The notes: generated by a model from the letters alone, not told the origin. A stretch of 7,661 nucleotides of DNA from Chloroflexota bacterium (GCA_008501785.1 QQUD01000093.1:1-7661), one strand, 5' to 3'; positions 1-6,533 are shown, numbered from the stretch's first letter. Numbers and translations are program-made.

Positions 1-2
1 AA

Positions 3-161
3 GATGTGCAACAAGTAACAACCGCCTTCCGCAACACCCTTGCTGGCTACACAACATCACAAACGTTAAGCAAACGGCTGAAACAAATTTCACCAGAGGG
101 AACCACCGAAGGTAGTCTTTTTGTGCCAGACAATTATTTGACTTTACCTGTTTTACAGTAA
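3..161 (+). CDS. 3' end of an unrecognised protein (partial)
   Basis: An open frame enters from the left edge and runs 52 codons to a TAA at 159-161. It has no start in the window. The visible C-terminus (beginning DVQQVTTAFR and ending NYLTLPVLQ) is polar, with no membrane segment, cysteine pair or motif I can name. The other two forward frames stop early (TAA at 16-18; a TAG within 113-118), so this is the only plausible reading frame here. The gene converges on lysS. A strong hairpin begins 10 bp after its stop and may mark the transcript end. The function cannot be assigned from 52 residues. Confidence 0.6.
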   Translation, partial: DVQQVTTAFRNTLAGYTTSQTLSKRLKQISPEGTTEGSLFVPDNYLTLPVLQ

Positions 162-170
162 GGTGTTTTC

Positions 171-203
171 AGGTGCGACGCACTTTTGAAGTGCGTTGCA
201 CCT
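171..203. repeat. 15-bp palindromic hairpin downstream of the first gene
   Basis: The left arm 171-185 (AGGTGCGACGCACTT) and right arm 189-203 (AAGTGCGTTGCACCT) are reverse complements except at one position, which would be a G-U pair in plus-strand RNA. The loop is only 3 nt. It starts 10 bp after the stop of the gene ending at 161. No T-run follows on either strand, so it is not a classical intrinsic terminator. A dispersed REP-like palindrome, or a mRNA 3'-end stabiliser, fits better. Dispersal cannot be judged from a single copy. Confidence 0.65.
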
Positions 204-207
204 CGCT

Positions 208-255
208 GTGGACGGCGTATCGCCGATCCACTCTTCCTCTTCGGCCTCCAGGCCG
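208..255. repeat. Two further short hairpins in tandem
   Basis: Directly after the 171-203 palindrome come two more stems. The first, 208-231, pairs GTGGA-CGGCG with CGCCG-(A)-TCCAC around a TAT loop, with one bulged A at 226. The second, 242-255, pairs CGGCC with GGCCG around a short TCCA loop. Together with the upstream hairpin this gives three consecutive foldable units in 85 bp. Their role is unknown. They could be parts of one non-autonomous repeat unit or a structured 3' end. Confidence 0.45.
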
Positions 256-325
256 TAACGACTGCGCCATTTTACCGCGTTTGGGATGAGGAAGAAACTG
301 GTCAAATAACGGCCGTTTCTCCATT

Positions 326-395
326 TACGATTGACGATTGACGATTTCTCGCCCCACTTCACAATTCATTATTCGCTATTCATTATTCATTATTA
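326..395. repeat. Two arrays of 7-bp-period tandem repeats
   Basis: Positions 326-346 hold three units of a heptamer (TACGATT, GACGATT, GACGATT). Positions 354-395 hold six degenerate units with consensus ATTATTC (CCACTTC, ACAATTC, ATTATTC, GCTATTC, ATTATTC, ATTATTA). Both arrays have a strict 7-bp period although their motifs differ. They resemble the short tandemly repeated repetitive (STRR) heptamers described in cyanobacteria; that comparison is by analogy only. They fill the convergent spacer between the first gene and the lysS terminator. Confidence 0.6.
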
Positions 396-410
396 TTGCG
401 GCCGTTTCCC

Positions 411-443
411 AAAAAAAAGAGCAAAGCGTTCTCCACTTTGCTC
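411..443 (-). terminator. Rho-independent terminator of lysS
   Basis: On the minus strand an 8-bp stem (GAGCAAAG / CTTTGCTC, plus-strand 419-426 and 436-443) with a 9-nt loop is followed at once by eight Ts (plus-strand A-run 411-418). It lies 31 bp past the lysS stop codon. The stem is not very GC-rich, but the T-tract and position are textbook. Confidence 0.85.
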
Positions 444-474
444 CTTAGTTTCTTCGTATCTTTGCAATGCTTTT

Positions 475-2004
475 TTATTCAGATGCCGCGTCTTTTTCTC
501 GCAAGTGTGGATAGAGCAAGACTTCGCGAATGGTTGATTTGTTGGTAAACAGCATCACCATCCGATCAATGCCCATGCCAAAACCACCGTTTGGCGGCAT
601 ACCGTACCGCATTGCACGCAAATAATCATCGTCGATTGGATTGATTTCGTCGTCATCTTTGGCAAACAGCTTTTGCAAATCTTCGAACCGTTTTTCCTGA
701 TCGATGGGGTCGTTCAACTCAGTAAACGCATTGCCCATTTCCATGCCGGCGATGAAGAATTCGAAACGCTCAACATGCAGGGGATCGCCAGGAATAGCTT
801 TTGCCAATGGTGAAATATCACGCGGATAAGTGGTGATGATGGTGGGTTGAATTAATTTTGGCTCTACGTAGTCACCAAAAACGCCATCTATCAATTTGCC
901 CCAAGATGCACCTTCTGGTGCTTGCCCACCAATGTCACGAATGGCCTTTGCCAAAGATGCTGGCTCCATGTGTTCCATGTAATCTATTTCAGCATATTGT
1001 TTGATGGCATCGCGCATGGTGACACGCGGCCAGGGGCCAGCTAAATCCACTTTGTGATCACCGTAGATTACTTTGGTGTGTCCAATTACCGTTTCTGCCA
1101 GGTAGATAAACATGCGCTCGGTAAAATCCATGACATCGTGATAATCCCAATAAGCTGCATAGAATTCGAGCATGGTAAATTCGGGATTGTGTTTAAAGCT
1201 CACCCCTTCGTTGCGGAAATCACGACCGATTTCATAGACTCGTTCCAAGCCACCGACCAGCAGCCGTTTCAAGTACAGTTCAAACGAGATGCGCAGAAAA
1301 AGTTCTTGTTTGAGCTGGTTGTGGAAGGTAGTAAACGGCCGTGCCGCCGCCCCGCCATACAAGGGTTGCAAAACAGGCGTTTCCACCTCTAGAAAATCAT
1401 GATCATCAAAATAACGACGCAAGCCGCTAATCAATTTAGCCCGTGTCCGAAAAACGTCACGCACATCGGGGTTAACAGCAAGGTCAGCATAGCGTTGACG
1501 ATACCGTTCTTCAACATTGGCAAAGGCCGCATATCGCACAAGCTCGCCATCCACCTCTTGCTCTTTAACTACAGGCAGTGGACTAACGGCTTTGCTCAGC
1601 AGCTTCCATTCCGAAACGCGCACGCTAATCTCGCCGGTTCGTGTGCGAAAAAGAACGCCCTGTGCCTGCACAAAATCACCCAAATCAACAAGTTTACGAA
1701 ATACGCGATGGGCGTCTTCTCCAATTTCGTTACGACGCATAAAAAGCTGAATACGGCCGTATCCATCCTCAACATGCGCAAAAACGGTCTTCCCCATGTC
1801 GCGCACGCTTTTCAAACGTCCACACACCGTCACACTAATTTCATCTGCATTGTCGTCACCAGCTTCTGTAAAAGCCGCAACGGCTGCAGAGACAGTATGT
1901 GTGCGCTCAACACGTAATGGATATGGATTGATGCCTGCTTCTTCACGTAAACGGTTTAATTTTTCTACCCGTTTTTCTTCCAGCGGTGTTGGTTCCCAGC
2001 TCAT
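475..2004 (-). CDS. lysS: Lysyl-tRNA synthetase, class II
   Basis: This cytoplasmic enzyme charges tRNA-Lys with lysine in an ATP-dependent two-step reaction. At 509 residues it has normal bacterial LysS length. Residues about 57-140 form the N-terminal OB-fold anticodon-binding domain (VTVCGRLKSVRDMGKTVFAH). The class II core follows: motif 1 around 190-212 ending in VETPVLQP, the GGAAARPF element at 217-224, motif 2 around 254-283 (RVYEIGRDFRNEG, then HNPEFTMLEFY), and motif 3 at 473-483 (GGFGMGIDRMV) with its ATP-binding arginine at 481. One difference from the usual LysRS text is RISFELYLKRL (238-248) where RIAPELYLKRL is typical. The ATG at 2002-2004 gives a proper N-terminus, but no strong Shine-Dalgarno precedes it. 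The gene lies 141 bp downstream of greA on the same strand, separated from it by a terminator, so it probably has its own promoter or depends on read-through. No convincing promoter is visible. Confidence 0.97.
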   Translation of the reverse strand: MSWEPTPLEEKRVEKLNRLREEAGINPYPLRVERTHTVSAAVAAFTEAGDDNADEISVTVCGRLKSVRDMGKTVFAHVEDGYGRIQLFMRRNEIGEDAHRVFRKLVDLGDFVQAQGVLFRTRTGEISVRVSEWKLLSKAVSPLPVVKEQEVDGELVRYAAFANVEERYRQRYADLAVNPDVRDVFRTRAKLISGLRRYFDDHDFLEVETPVLQPLYGGAAARPFTTFHNQLKQELFLRISFELYLKRLLVGGLERVYEIGRDFRNEGVSFKHNPEFTMLEFYAAYWDYHDVMDFTERMFIYLAETVIGHTKVIYGDHKVDLAGPWPRVTMRDAIKQYAEIDYMEHMEPASLAKAIRDIGGQAPEGASWGKLIDGVFGDYVEPKLIQPTIITTYPRDISPLAKAIPGDPLHVERFEFFIAGMEMGNAFTELNDPIDQEKRFEDLQKLFAKDDDEINPIDDDYLRAMRYGMPPNGGFGMGIDRMVMLFTNKSTIREVLLYPHLREKDAASE

Positions 2005-2029
2005 AGTAAACTCGCTTAATTCGTTTTTT

Positions 2030-2079
2030 AGACCTGACAGGTTTCAAGCAACTGAAAGCAGCAAAAATCTGTCAGGTCT
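2030..2079. repeat. Spaced 11-bp perfect inverted repeat in the lysS leader
   Basis: AGACCTGACAG at 2030-2040 is perfectly repeated in inverted orientation as CTGTCAGGTCT at 2069-2079. The 28-bp spacer can form a smaller inner TTTCA/TGAAA stem (2042-2046 with 2053-2057). It sits 25 bp upstream of the lysS start and just after the greA terminator. No T-tract follows the right arm on the plus strand or the left arm on the minus strand, so it is not an intrinsic terminator. It could be a dispersed palindromic repeat, an operator, or a leader RNA structure of lysS. Confidence 0.6.
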
Positions 2080-2085
2080 CATTTC

Positions 2086-2113
2086 AAAAAAAAGCCCGTG
2101 TGTGGCACGGGCT
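2086..2113 (-). terminator. Rho-independent terminator of greA
   Basis: On the minus strand the stem AGCCCGTG / CACGGGCT (plus-strand 2093-2100 and 2106-2113, 5-nt loop) is followed by a run of eight Ts (plus-strand A-run 2086-2093). It lies 32 bp beyond the greA stop. The GC-rich stem and long T-tract make this the strongest terminator in the window. It isolates greA from lysS. Confidence 0.9.
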
Positions 2114-2145
2114 GACTTTCGGCATTTATTTTGTCGGCCGAGCGA

Positions 2146-2631
2146 CTATTCGATTTTTTGTACTTCAAATTCAATCATGCCATTAGGGGCATTAATCCGC
2201 ACAGTATCACCAACTTTTGCCCCAAGCAGTGCTTTGCCTAAAGGACTTTCGTTGGAAATACGGCCGCTTACTGGGTCTGCTTCAGCCGCACCAACTAAAT
2301 GATACCGCTCATTCTCGTCAAACCCATTTTCAGAAACTGTCACATATGAACCAACACGAACAAATCCAGATTTCCCGTCACTATTATCAATCAATTGATA
2401 ATTTTTCAGGATTTCTTCAAGTTCTTTGATTCTGCCCTCAAGGAACGATTGGGCGTTTCGAGCAGCTTCGAGTTCAGCATTATCAACAAAATCGTCATCC
2501 TGGCCATCCTGGAAAGCACGATGTAGTCGATCTGCCACACGTTCGCGGCCCGAGGTACGCATCTCCTCAAGTTCAATTGTCAGACGGTCTAAGCCGTCTT
2601 GCGTTAATAAATGTGGTTTATTAATTGCCAT
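2146..2631 (-). CDS. greA: Transcription elongation factor GreA
   Basis: GreA enters the secondary channel of RNA polymerase and stimulates cleavage of backtracked transcripts. The protein is 161 residues, the usual GreA length. Residues about 10-78 are the N-terminal coiled coil (GLDRLTIELEEM, then LEGRIKELEEIL). Residues about 88-161 are the C-terminal FKBP-like domain, with the family block ISNESPLGKALLGAKVGDTV at 125-144. The catalytic tip reads DDFVDNAEL (46-54) where E. coli has GDLKENAEY. The two acidic positions are therefore kept as D47 and D50 (Glu to Asp at the second). The ATG at 2629-2631 is backed by AGAGG on the minus strand (plus 2638-2642), six nt upstream. The gene has its own extended -10 promoter and a hairpin in its leader, and ends in a strong terminator, so it looks monocistronic. 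Confidence 0.95.
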   Translation of the reverse strand: MAINKPHLLTQDGLDRLTIELEEMRTSGRERVADRLHRAFQDGQDDDFVDNAELEAARNAQSFLEGRIKELEEILKNYQLIDNSDGKSGFVRVGSYVTVSENGFDENERYHLVGAAEADPVSGRISNESPLGKALLGAKVGDTVRINAPNGMIEFEVQKIE

Positions 2632-2651
2632 GATAAACCTCTAGATAAGAG

Positions 2652-2672
2652 AAAAACCGCTGAAAGCAGCGG
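2652..2672 (-). terminator. Terminator-like hairpin in the greA 5' leader (possible attenuator)
   Basis: On the minus strand a perfect 6-bp GC-rich stem CCGCTG / CAGCGG (plus 2657-2662 and 2667-2672, 4-nt loop) is followed directly by five Ts (plus 2652-2656). It sits between the predicted greA transcription start (near 2699) and the greA ribosome site (2638-2642). It cannot be the terminator of an upstream minus-strand gene, because the region upstream is the divergent promoter area. It would yield a short leader RNA of roughly 45-50 nt if it terminates. The E. coli greA leader is known to produce terminated GraL RNAs, which is a positional precedent. Confidence 0.6.
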
Positions 2673-2705
2673 CAGTTAATTAGCATATGCCAGAATAGGC
2701 GTGAG

Positions 2706-2734
2706 ATTATATCAACACTGTTATGCAAAGACAA
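2706..2734 (-). promoter_or_regulatory. Sigma-70-type extended -10 promoter of greA
   Basis: On the minus strand: -35 TTGTCT (plus 2729-2734), a 17-bp spacer, then a perfect -10 TATAAT (plus 2706-2711). A TG sits one base upstream of the -10, giving the extended form TGaTATAAT. The expected start is near 2699, leaving a leader of about 68 nt before the greA ATG. Confidence 0.75.
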
Positions 2735-2752
2735 ATGCAATTTCCAGGAAAT

Positions 2753-2782
2753 TTGCCAGGACACACTCATTTCAGCTAAACT
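2753..2782 (+). promoter_or_regulatory. Candidate promoter of the membrane-protein/glycosyltransferase operon
   Basis: TTGCCA (2753-2758, five of six consensus -35 bases), an 18-bp spacer, then TAAACT (2777-2782, four of six -10 bases). The start would fall near 2789. It diverges from the greA promoter about 20 bp away, so the two may influence each other. It is weaker than the greA promoter and supported only by match and position. Confidence 0.4.
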
Positions 2783-2822
2783 CTCGGCTTTGAACGAGAA
2801 AATGGAGAGCGTTGAAATCGCA

Positions 2823-3017
2823 ATGACGAAAAAACAACTTGGATTAATTATGATTACTTTAGGGGTTGGCGGCATTCTGGGACTATTTGCCATGGATTTT
2901 ATTGGCGCGGGGCAGTTTCAAGGGATTGGACCCGCGCAACGGTTGGCAATGATGGCCGCCGGGTTGGTGATTATTATTGGATTATCTTTATTACCATTAG
3001 GAGATAAACCAGCATGA
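2823..3017 (+). CDS. Small two-helix membrane protein
   Basis: From the ATG at 2823 this encodes 64 residues. There are two predicted membrane helices, about residues 6-25 (GLIMITLGVGGILGLFAMDF) and 41-58 (LAMMAAGLVIIIGLSLLP). A short loop with GQFQGIGPAQR joins them, and MTKKQ precedes the first helix. I do not recognise a named family. Start choice: in-frame alternatives are TTG 2790 and ATG 2802. If the promoter at 2753-2782 is right, TTG 2790 would be leaderless. GGAGAG at 2805-2810 precedes ATG 2823, though at a long 12-nt distance, so 2802 remains possible. The stop overlaps the next gene's start by 4 bp (ATGA, 3014-3017), a classic sign of translational coupling. It is therefore likely to work with, or be made in proportion to, the glycosyltransferase. 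Confidence 0.75.
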   Translation: MTKKQLGLIMITLGVGGILGLFAMDFIGAGQFQGIGPAQRLAMMAAGLVIIIGLSLLPLGDKPA

Positions 3018-4675
3018 GCCAACATGTAGAATCCAGTTCATTACCCTTGACCAATCGTCAGCAGCTATTAAACACCCTGCCTAAAATCTTAATCGGTGCA
3101 GCTCTAGCAGTTTTTATTGGCTATTTCGTAATTTATGCCATTTATGCGGCTGCACTATTTCAATTTCCGTTTGATTATGATCAGGGGGAAGGGTTTGAAT
3201 TAATGGATACGGTCTTGTTTAGTGAAGGGCAATGGCCGTACCGAGACAATAACAGCTATCCATTTTATTCGTCCAATTATCCACCGCTGTTTCACGTGGT
3301 GATCGTGCCCTTGGTTTGGCTTTTTGGGCCACAATATTGGACGGGGCGGCTGGTTTCGTGGGTGGGAACGTTGTTAACGGCCGTTTTCATCGGTATCGGC
3401 GTGCATCGCGTGGGCAAACGATGGTGGCTGTCACTGCTGTCGGGGCTTGCCTTCCTTGCTTCAAACTACGTATACCATGTGGGGCCGCTCTTCCGCCAGC
3501 ATATGTTTATGGTCATGTTTGAAACGGCTGCGGTGGTGCTGCTTGTCTATACATTTGATCGGGAGGAGGCGGAGAAACGGTCGTTTACAAAAAAACTTCT
3601 GCTCGTTATGCTGCTGCTGCTTGCAGCCGGGTATACCAAACAACTTGCTTATGCAACGGTTGCGGCCGTATTCATTTTCATGTTTTTGAGACAGCCCAAA
3701 CGGGCTGTTTTCTGGGCGGTACCCTTTGCCATCGTCACCGGGCTTGTTTTCCTTTGGATAAATGTGTCTACCGATGGCTATTGGTTCCTCAACACTGTCA
3801 CCGCCAACATCAATCCATTTATCCCCGGACAGGCTCAAGGATTGTTTCGACAATGGTTCCAACTGCATACAGTTATTACTATTGTGGCCGCCCTTTTCGC
3901 TATTTATCAGCTTTACTTTGAGCGGCTGTCAGCCTACTCCATCTGGTTTGTAGTCGCCGTTGTCAACAGCATTACGGCGGGAAAATGGGGGGCTGGCGAA
4001 TCCTATTTTGCTACAGCTATTGCCGCCAGCTGCATTTTGACCGGCATTGCCTTTTCAAAATTAATCGATTGGGCAGAAAAGTCCAATCATACATTTTTGC
4101 AGCCACAACAGCGCCGTTTTTCCGCACATCTGCTGCTAGGCATCCTCATTCCAGCACTGTTTTTGGTTCAAGGATGGCGCATGTTCCACATGCCAACGCA
4201 CACACCTGCCTTGCAAACAATTGCCAGCGCATTGGGCCAGCCAACAGAAGTGTGGATTGCACCACAAACTTCATGTTCTGCTGCACGAGACCCGGAAAGC
4301 ATCCCCTATGTTGATGTGGCAGGCGTTTCACTGCTAGGGCGACCCCCATCACCAGCAGACACAGCCGCCGGTATTGAGATTGCAAATTTTGTTGCTGAAG
4401 GCAAAACGGCCGCTTTAAGTGAAGATGCCGGTTTTAATTTCTATTTGGGGCGCGAAATTATCACGAATCCCACGCAACTTTTGAATCTGTATAACAACAA
4501 TCAGGTTGATCTGACCGAGATGCTCTCGATGCTTAACAATCAAGAATTCGACTCAATCGTTTTACGGGCGCAGTTCTATCCACCACCCGTTCTCGATGCG
4601 ATAGGCCAACAATATGAAACAGTAAAACTAGTGCAAATGAATGGATTTGTTTACTGTCTGATGCATCCAAGATGA
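3014..4675 (+). CDS. Multi-span membrane glycosyltransferase, GT-C type (ArnT/PMT-like)
   Basis: 553 residues, with an N-terminal membrane helix at about 23-49 and a further series of hydrophobic segments (about 92-104, 112-132, 136-152, 167-180, 194-225, 230-249, 285-298, 307-322, 330-347, 370-387). A soluble C-terminal domain runs from about 395 to the end. The first extracytoplasmic loop carries DYDQGEGFEL (54-63), then YRDNNSYPFYSSNYPPLFH (76-94). This is the position where GT-C enzymes place their catalytic acidic residue(s). GKWGAGESYF (323-332) is a second conserved-looking block. GT-C enzymes use polyprenyl-phosphate-linked sugars and transfer them to lipid or protein on the outer face of the membrane; donor and acceptor here are unknown. 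It overlaps the upstream small membrane protein by 4 bp, so both belong to one operon. No clear terminator follows. The family assignment is by architecture and loop motif and is not specific to a reaction. Confidence 0.75.
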   Translation: MSQHVESSSLPLTNRQQLLNTLPKILIGAALAVFIGYFVIYAIYAAALFQFPFDYDQGEGFELMDTVLFSEGQWPYRDNNSYPFYSSNYPPLFHVVIVPLVWLFGPQYWTGRLVSWVGTLLTAVFIGIGVHRVGKRWWLSLLSGLAFLASNYVYHVGPLFRQHMFMVMFETAAVVLLVYTFDREEAEKRSFTKKLLLVMLLLLAAGYTKQLAYATVAAVFIFMFLRQPKRAVFWAVPFAIVTGLVFLWINVSTDGYWFLNTVTANINPFIPGQAQGLFRQWFQLHTVITIVAALFAIYQLYFERLSAYSIWFVVAVVNSITAGKWGAGESYFATAIAASCILTGIAFSKLIDWAEKSNHTFLQPQQRRFSAHLLLGILIPALFLVQGWRMFHMPTHTPALQTIASALGQPTEVWIAPQTSCSAARDPESIPYVDVAGVSLLGRPPSPADTAAGIEIANFVAEGKTAALSEDAGFNFYLGREIITNPTQLLNLYNNNQVDLTEMLSMLNNQEFDSIVLRAQFYPPPVLDAIGQQYETVKLVQMNGFVYCLMHPR

Positions 4676-4897
4676 CATCAATGTGATATTGCTTTGCACT
4701 AATTTAGAGGTTAGACTTAGGGAGAATGTTGCTCTTGCAGTAAATTTGTCAGATGTGCCGACAATTTGTCATCTATCTGTCAGTCAATCCAAAGATTTTA
4801 AGAAAGGTTTTTCTTGTAAACTTAACTGGGAGTACATTCCTATTAATTCATACACATAAACATCGTACCATACGCAGGGGAGTGTTGAGGACGCATC
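4676..4897. promoter_or_regulatory. Intergenic region with repeated TTTGTCA boxes upstream of the kinase gene
   Basis: This 222-bp spacer holds no gene. TTTGTCA occurs at 4745-4751 and again at 4765-4771, with a near-copy TCTGTCA at 4776-4782. The middle copy forms an 11-bp palindrome with the preceding GACAA (GACAA-T-TTGTC, 4760-4770). Start-to-start spacings are 20 and 11 bp, close to two and one helical turns, as expected for an operator with stacked half-sites. I see no convincing -35/-10 pair and no intrinsic terminator for the upstream gene. A good ribosome site for the kinase, GAGGA at 4887-4891, lies six nt before its ATG. Confidence 0.35.
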
Positions 4898-6511
4898 ATG
4901 AACGCAGAACCGGTAGTTGAAACGAAAATACCGGAAAAAATTGGCCGGTATCATATCCAAAAAGAACTTGCAAAAGGTGGCATGGCGACCATCTTTATAG
5001 CAGTAGACCCAAGCTTCGGACGACGCGTTGCCGTCAAGGTTCTGCCTCATGCGCTCCTCCATGATCCTATGTTTCGCACGCGCTTTGAACGAGAAGCCAA
5101 AACAGTTGCCACATTAGAACATCCTTATATTGTTCCAGTTCATGATTTTGGTGAAGAAAATGGCCAGCCATATCTTGTGATGAAGCTAATGACAGGTGGC
5201 TCGTTAGGGGATCTGTTATCCAAAGGTCCACTTTCTAAAAAAGAGATTGAGCAAATCATGTCCCGCATTACGCAAGCACTTGAAGTAGCCCACACAAAAG
5301 GGATTGTGCATCGAGATTTAAAACCGGGAAACATTTTGTTTGATCAATACGGCCAAGCGTTTTTATCTGATTTTGGCATTGCCCGCATGACATCGGACGC
5401 CCAGGCAACACTCACCAAAACAGGTGGTGCAGTCGGCACCCCTGGCTACATGAGTCCAGAACAGATTCAAGGAAAACCGGTAGACGGCCGTTCCGACATC
5501 TACGCATTAGGTGTTCTCCTCTTTGAAATGGTAACGGGTCGCAAACCTTTTGATGCAGATACCCCGGCAATGGTCATCGTCAAACAGATGACAGAAACCG
5601 TGCCCAATATCTGCGATCTGATGCCAGAACTTCCTGCCGTCTATGACGAGTTACTCCGTCGGTTGACAGCCACCAACCGCGAACAGCGTCCGCCCAAAGC
5701 TACCTATGTCATCAAAATGATTCAAGCTGTTCATACGGTCAAAAAAGGGGACATCATTCGACCGCCAACGTCAAAGCAAACGCTGCCACAAACAAAACCA
5801 TTAACACGAAATGTAGAACCCAAACCACAACCTAAACCACAGCCACCAACACCATCACCATCACCAACACCACCGCCATCACCGCCGCATCGACAATCAC
5901 AGCCCCGGCTGGATGTCCCCCCGCCTATTTTGCCGCTGATTACAGACATACCGGAACCCATTAAAACTGAACCAGCTCAGCCTGTTTATACAGAAATACC
6001 ATCAAAAATCTTTATTCCTTGCCCACATTGTCAAGGAACAATCGTTGCCAACGATCAGCACAACCACCTTGAGTGCCCCCATTGTCATAATGATGTGATG
6101 CTAACTGGCCATCTATGCCCTTACTGCAACATGTTCCATGAAGATGAGACAAGTATTTGCGACAATTGTGGTGCGGCTCTCACACGCATTTGCAGTACTT
6201 GCAACAATTCCAATTGGGGAGGTATTGAGCGTTGCAAAAATTGTGGCAGCAGTTTGGATATTTTCGAAAGCATCCGGCAGCATGATAGGCGTGTCGCGAC
6301 CGAAAACAGGCAAGCACGCCTGGCAGATATGCGGCATTTCAACAATTTAGAAAATGAAGCGTCGCAAAAACGCATGGAAACGCTGCGCGGTGATGTGGCA
6401 GCTCGTAAACGCAAAGCCTCTCGCCAAAAAGCTTTTCGGGCAATTCTCACAGTTGTGATATTTGCATTATTGGTTGCTCTAGCGTATTTTATCTACACTT
6501 CAATGTTTTAA
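4898..6511 (+). CDS. Membrane-anchored Hanks-type Ser/Thr protein kinase with three zinc ribbons
   Basis: 537 residues. The kinase domain at about 17-280 has the ATP lysine K47 in VAVKVLP, the helix-C glutamate E66, the catalytic loop HRDLKPGN (138-145, D140), DFG at 158-160, [10 protein letters not shown] (180-189) in the activation segment, and [10 protein letters not shown] (196-205). It should be catalytically active. The nucleotide loop reads LAKGGMA rather than the usual LGxGGMG, so two glycines are replaced. A Pro/Ser/Thr/Lys-rich linker (about 290-345) follows. Next come six CxxC pairs at C375/378, C393/396, C407/410, C421/424, C432/435 and C446/449, enough for three zinc ribbons. A basic, probably helical stretch (about 455-510) leads to a C-terminal membrane helix (about 513-533) that ends the protein. 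With only a few residues after the helix, the whole kinase and ribbons are predicted to face the cytoplasm, with no extracellular sensor domain. Start ATG 4898 has GAGGA six nt upstream. scpA begins 22 bp downstream, so the two are probably co-transcribed. Confidence 0.92.
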   Translation: MNAEPVVETKIPEKIGRYHIQKELAKGGMATIFIAVDPSFGRRVAVKVLPHALLHDPMFRTRFEREAKTVATLEHPYIVPVHDFGEENGQPYLVMKLMTGGSLGDLLSKGPLSKKEIEQIMSRITQALEVAHTKGIVHRDLKPGNILFDQYGQAFLSDFGIARMTSDAQATLTKTGGAVGTPGYMSPEQIQGKPVDGRSDIYALGVLLFEMVTGRKPFDADTPAMVIVKQMTETVPNICDLMPELPAVYDELLRRLTATNREQRPPKATYVIKMIQAVHTVKKGDIIRPPTSKQTLPQTKPLTRNVEPKPQPKPQPPTPSPSPTPPPSPPHRQSQPRLDVPPPILPLITDIPEPIKTEPAQPVYTEIPSKIFIPCPHCQGTIVANDQHNHLECPHCHNDVMLTGHLCPYCNMFHEDETSICDNCGAALTRICSTCNNSNWGGIERCKNCGSSLDIFESIRQHDRRVATENRQARLADMRHFNNLENEASQKRMETLRGDVAARKRKASRQKAFRAILTVVIFALLVALAYFIYTSMF

Positions 6512-6533
6512 GGATGATAGAATCGCCAACCGG

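Noticed and set aside
153..362. 69-codon minus-strand ORF in the convergent spacer
   Set aside because: It runs through the three hairpins and one tandem repeat array and overlaps the end of the first gene. It has no ribosome site and no recognisable motif. Most likely it is an open frame created by repeats, though it could be a decayed remnant.
1399..1917. 172-codon plus-strand ORF antisense to lysS
   Set aside because: The lysS frame is complete with all family motifs. The antisense translation is low in known features, and no promoter or ribosome site supports it.
2005..2085. lysS promoter in the minus strand (for example TTGCTT with TAAAAA)
   Set aside because: The best pairs have poor -10 matches and 15-bp spacing and overlap the right arm of the inverted repeat. 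Not good enough to annotate.
2621..2893. 90-codon minus-strand ORF upstream of greA
   Set aside because: It overlaps the greA start, the greA promoter and the divergent small gene. It is antisense to that gene and has no support of its own.
3691..3712. Terminator-like hairpin (ACAGCCC-AAAC-GGGCTGT then four Ts) inside the glycosyltransferase gene
   Set aside because: It lies within a conserved-looking coding stretch, the T-run is short, and the coding frame continues for more than 300 codons. Probably coincidental.
4800..4815. AAGAAA/TTTCTT stem as terminator of the glycosyltransferase operon
   Set aside because: The stem is AT-only apart from one pair and has no following T-tract, so it is too weak to call.
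5731..5961. Glycine-rich minus-strand ORF in the kinase gene
   Set aside because: It is the antisense reading of the Pro/Ser/Thr-rich linker codons. The composition is explained by the kinase frame.
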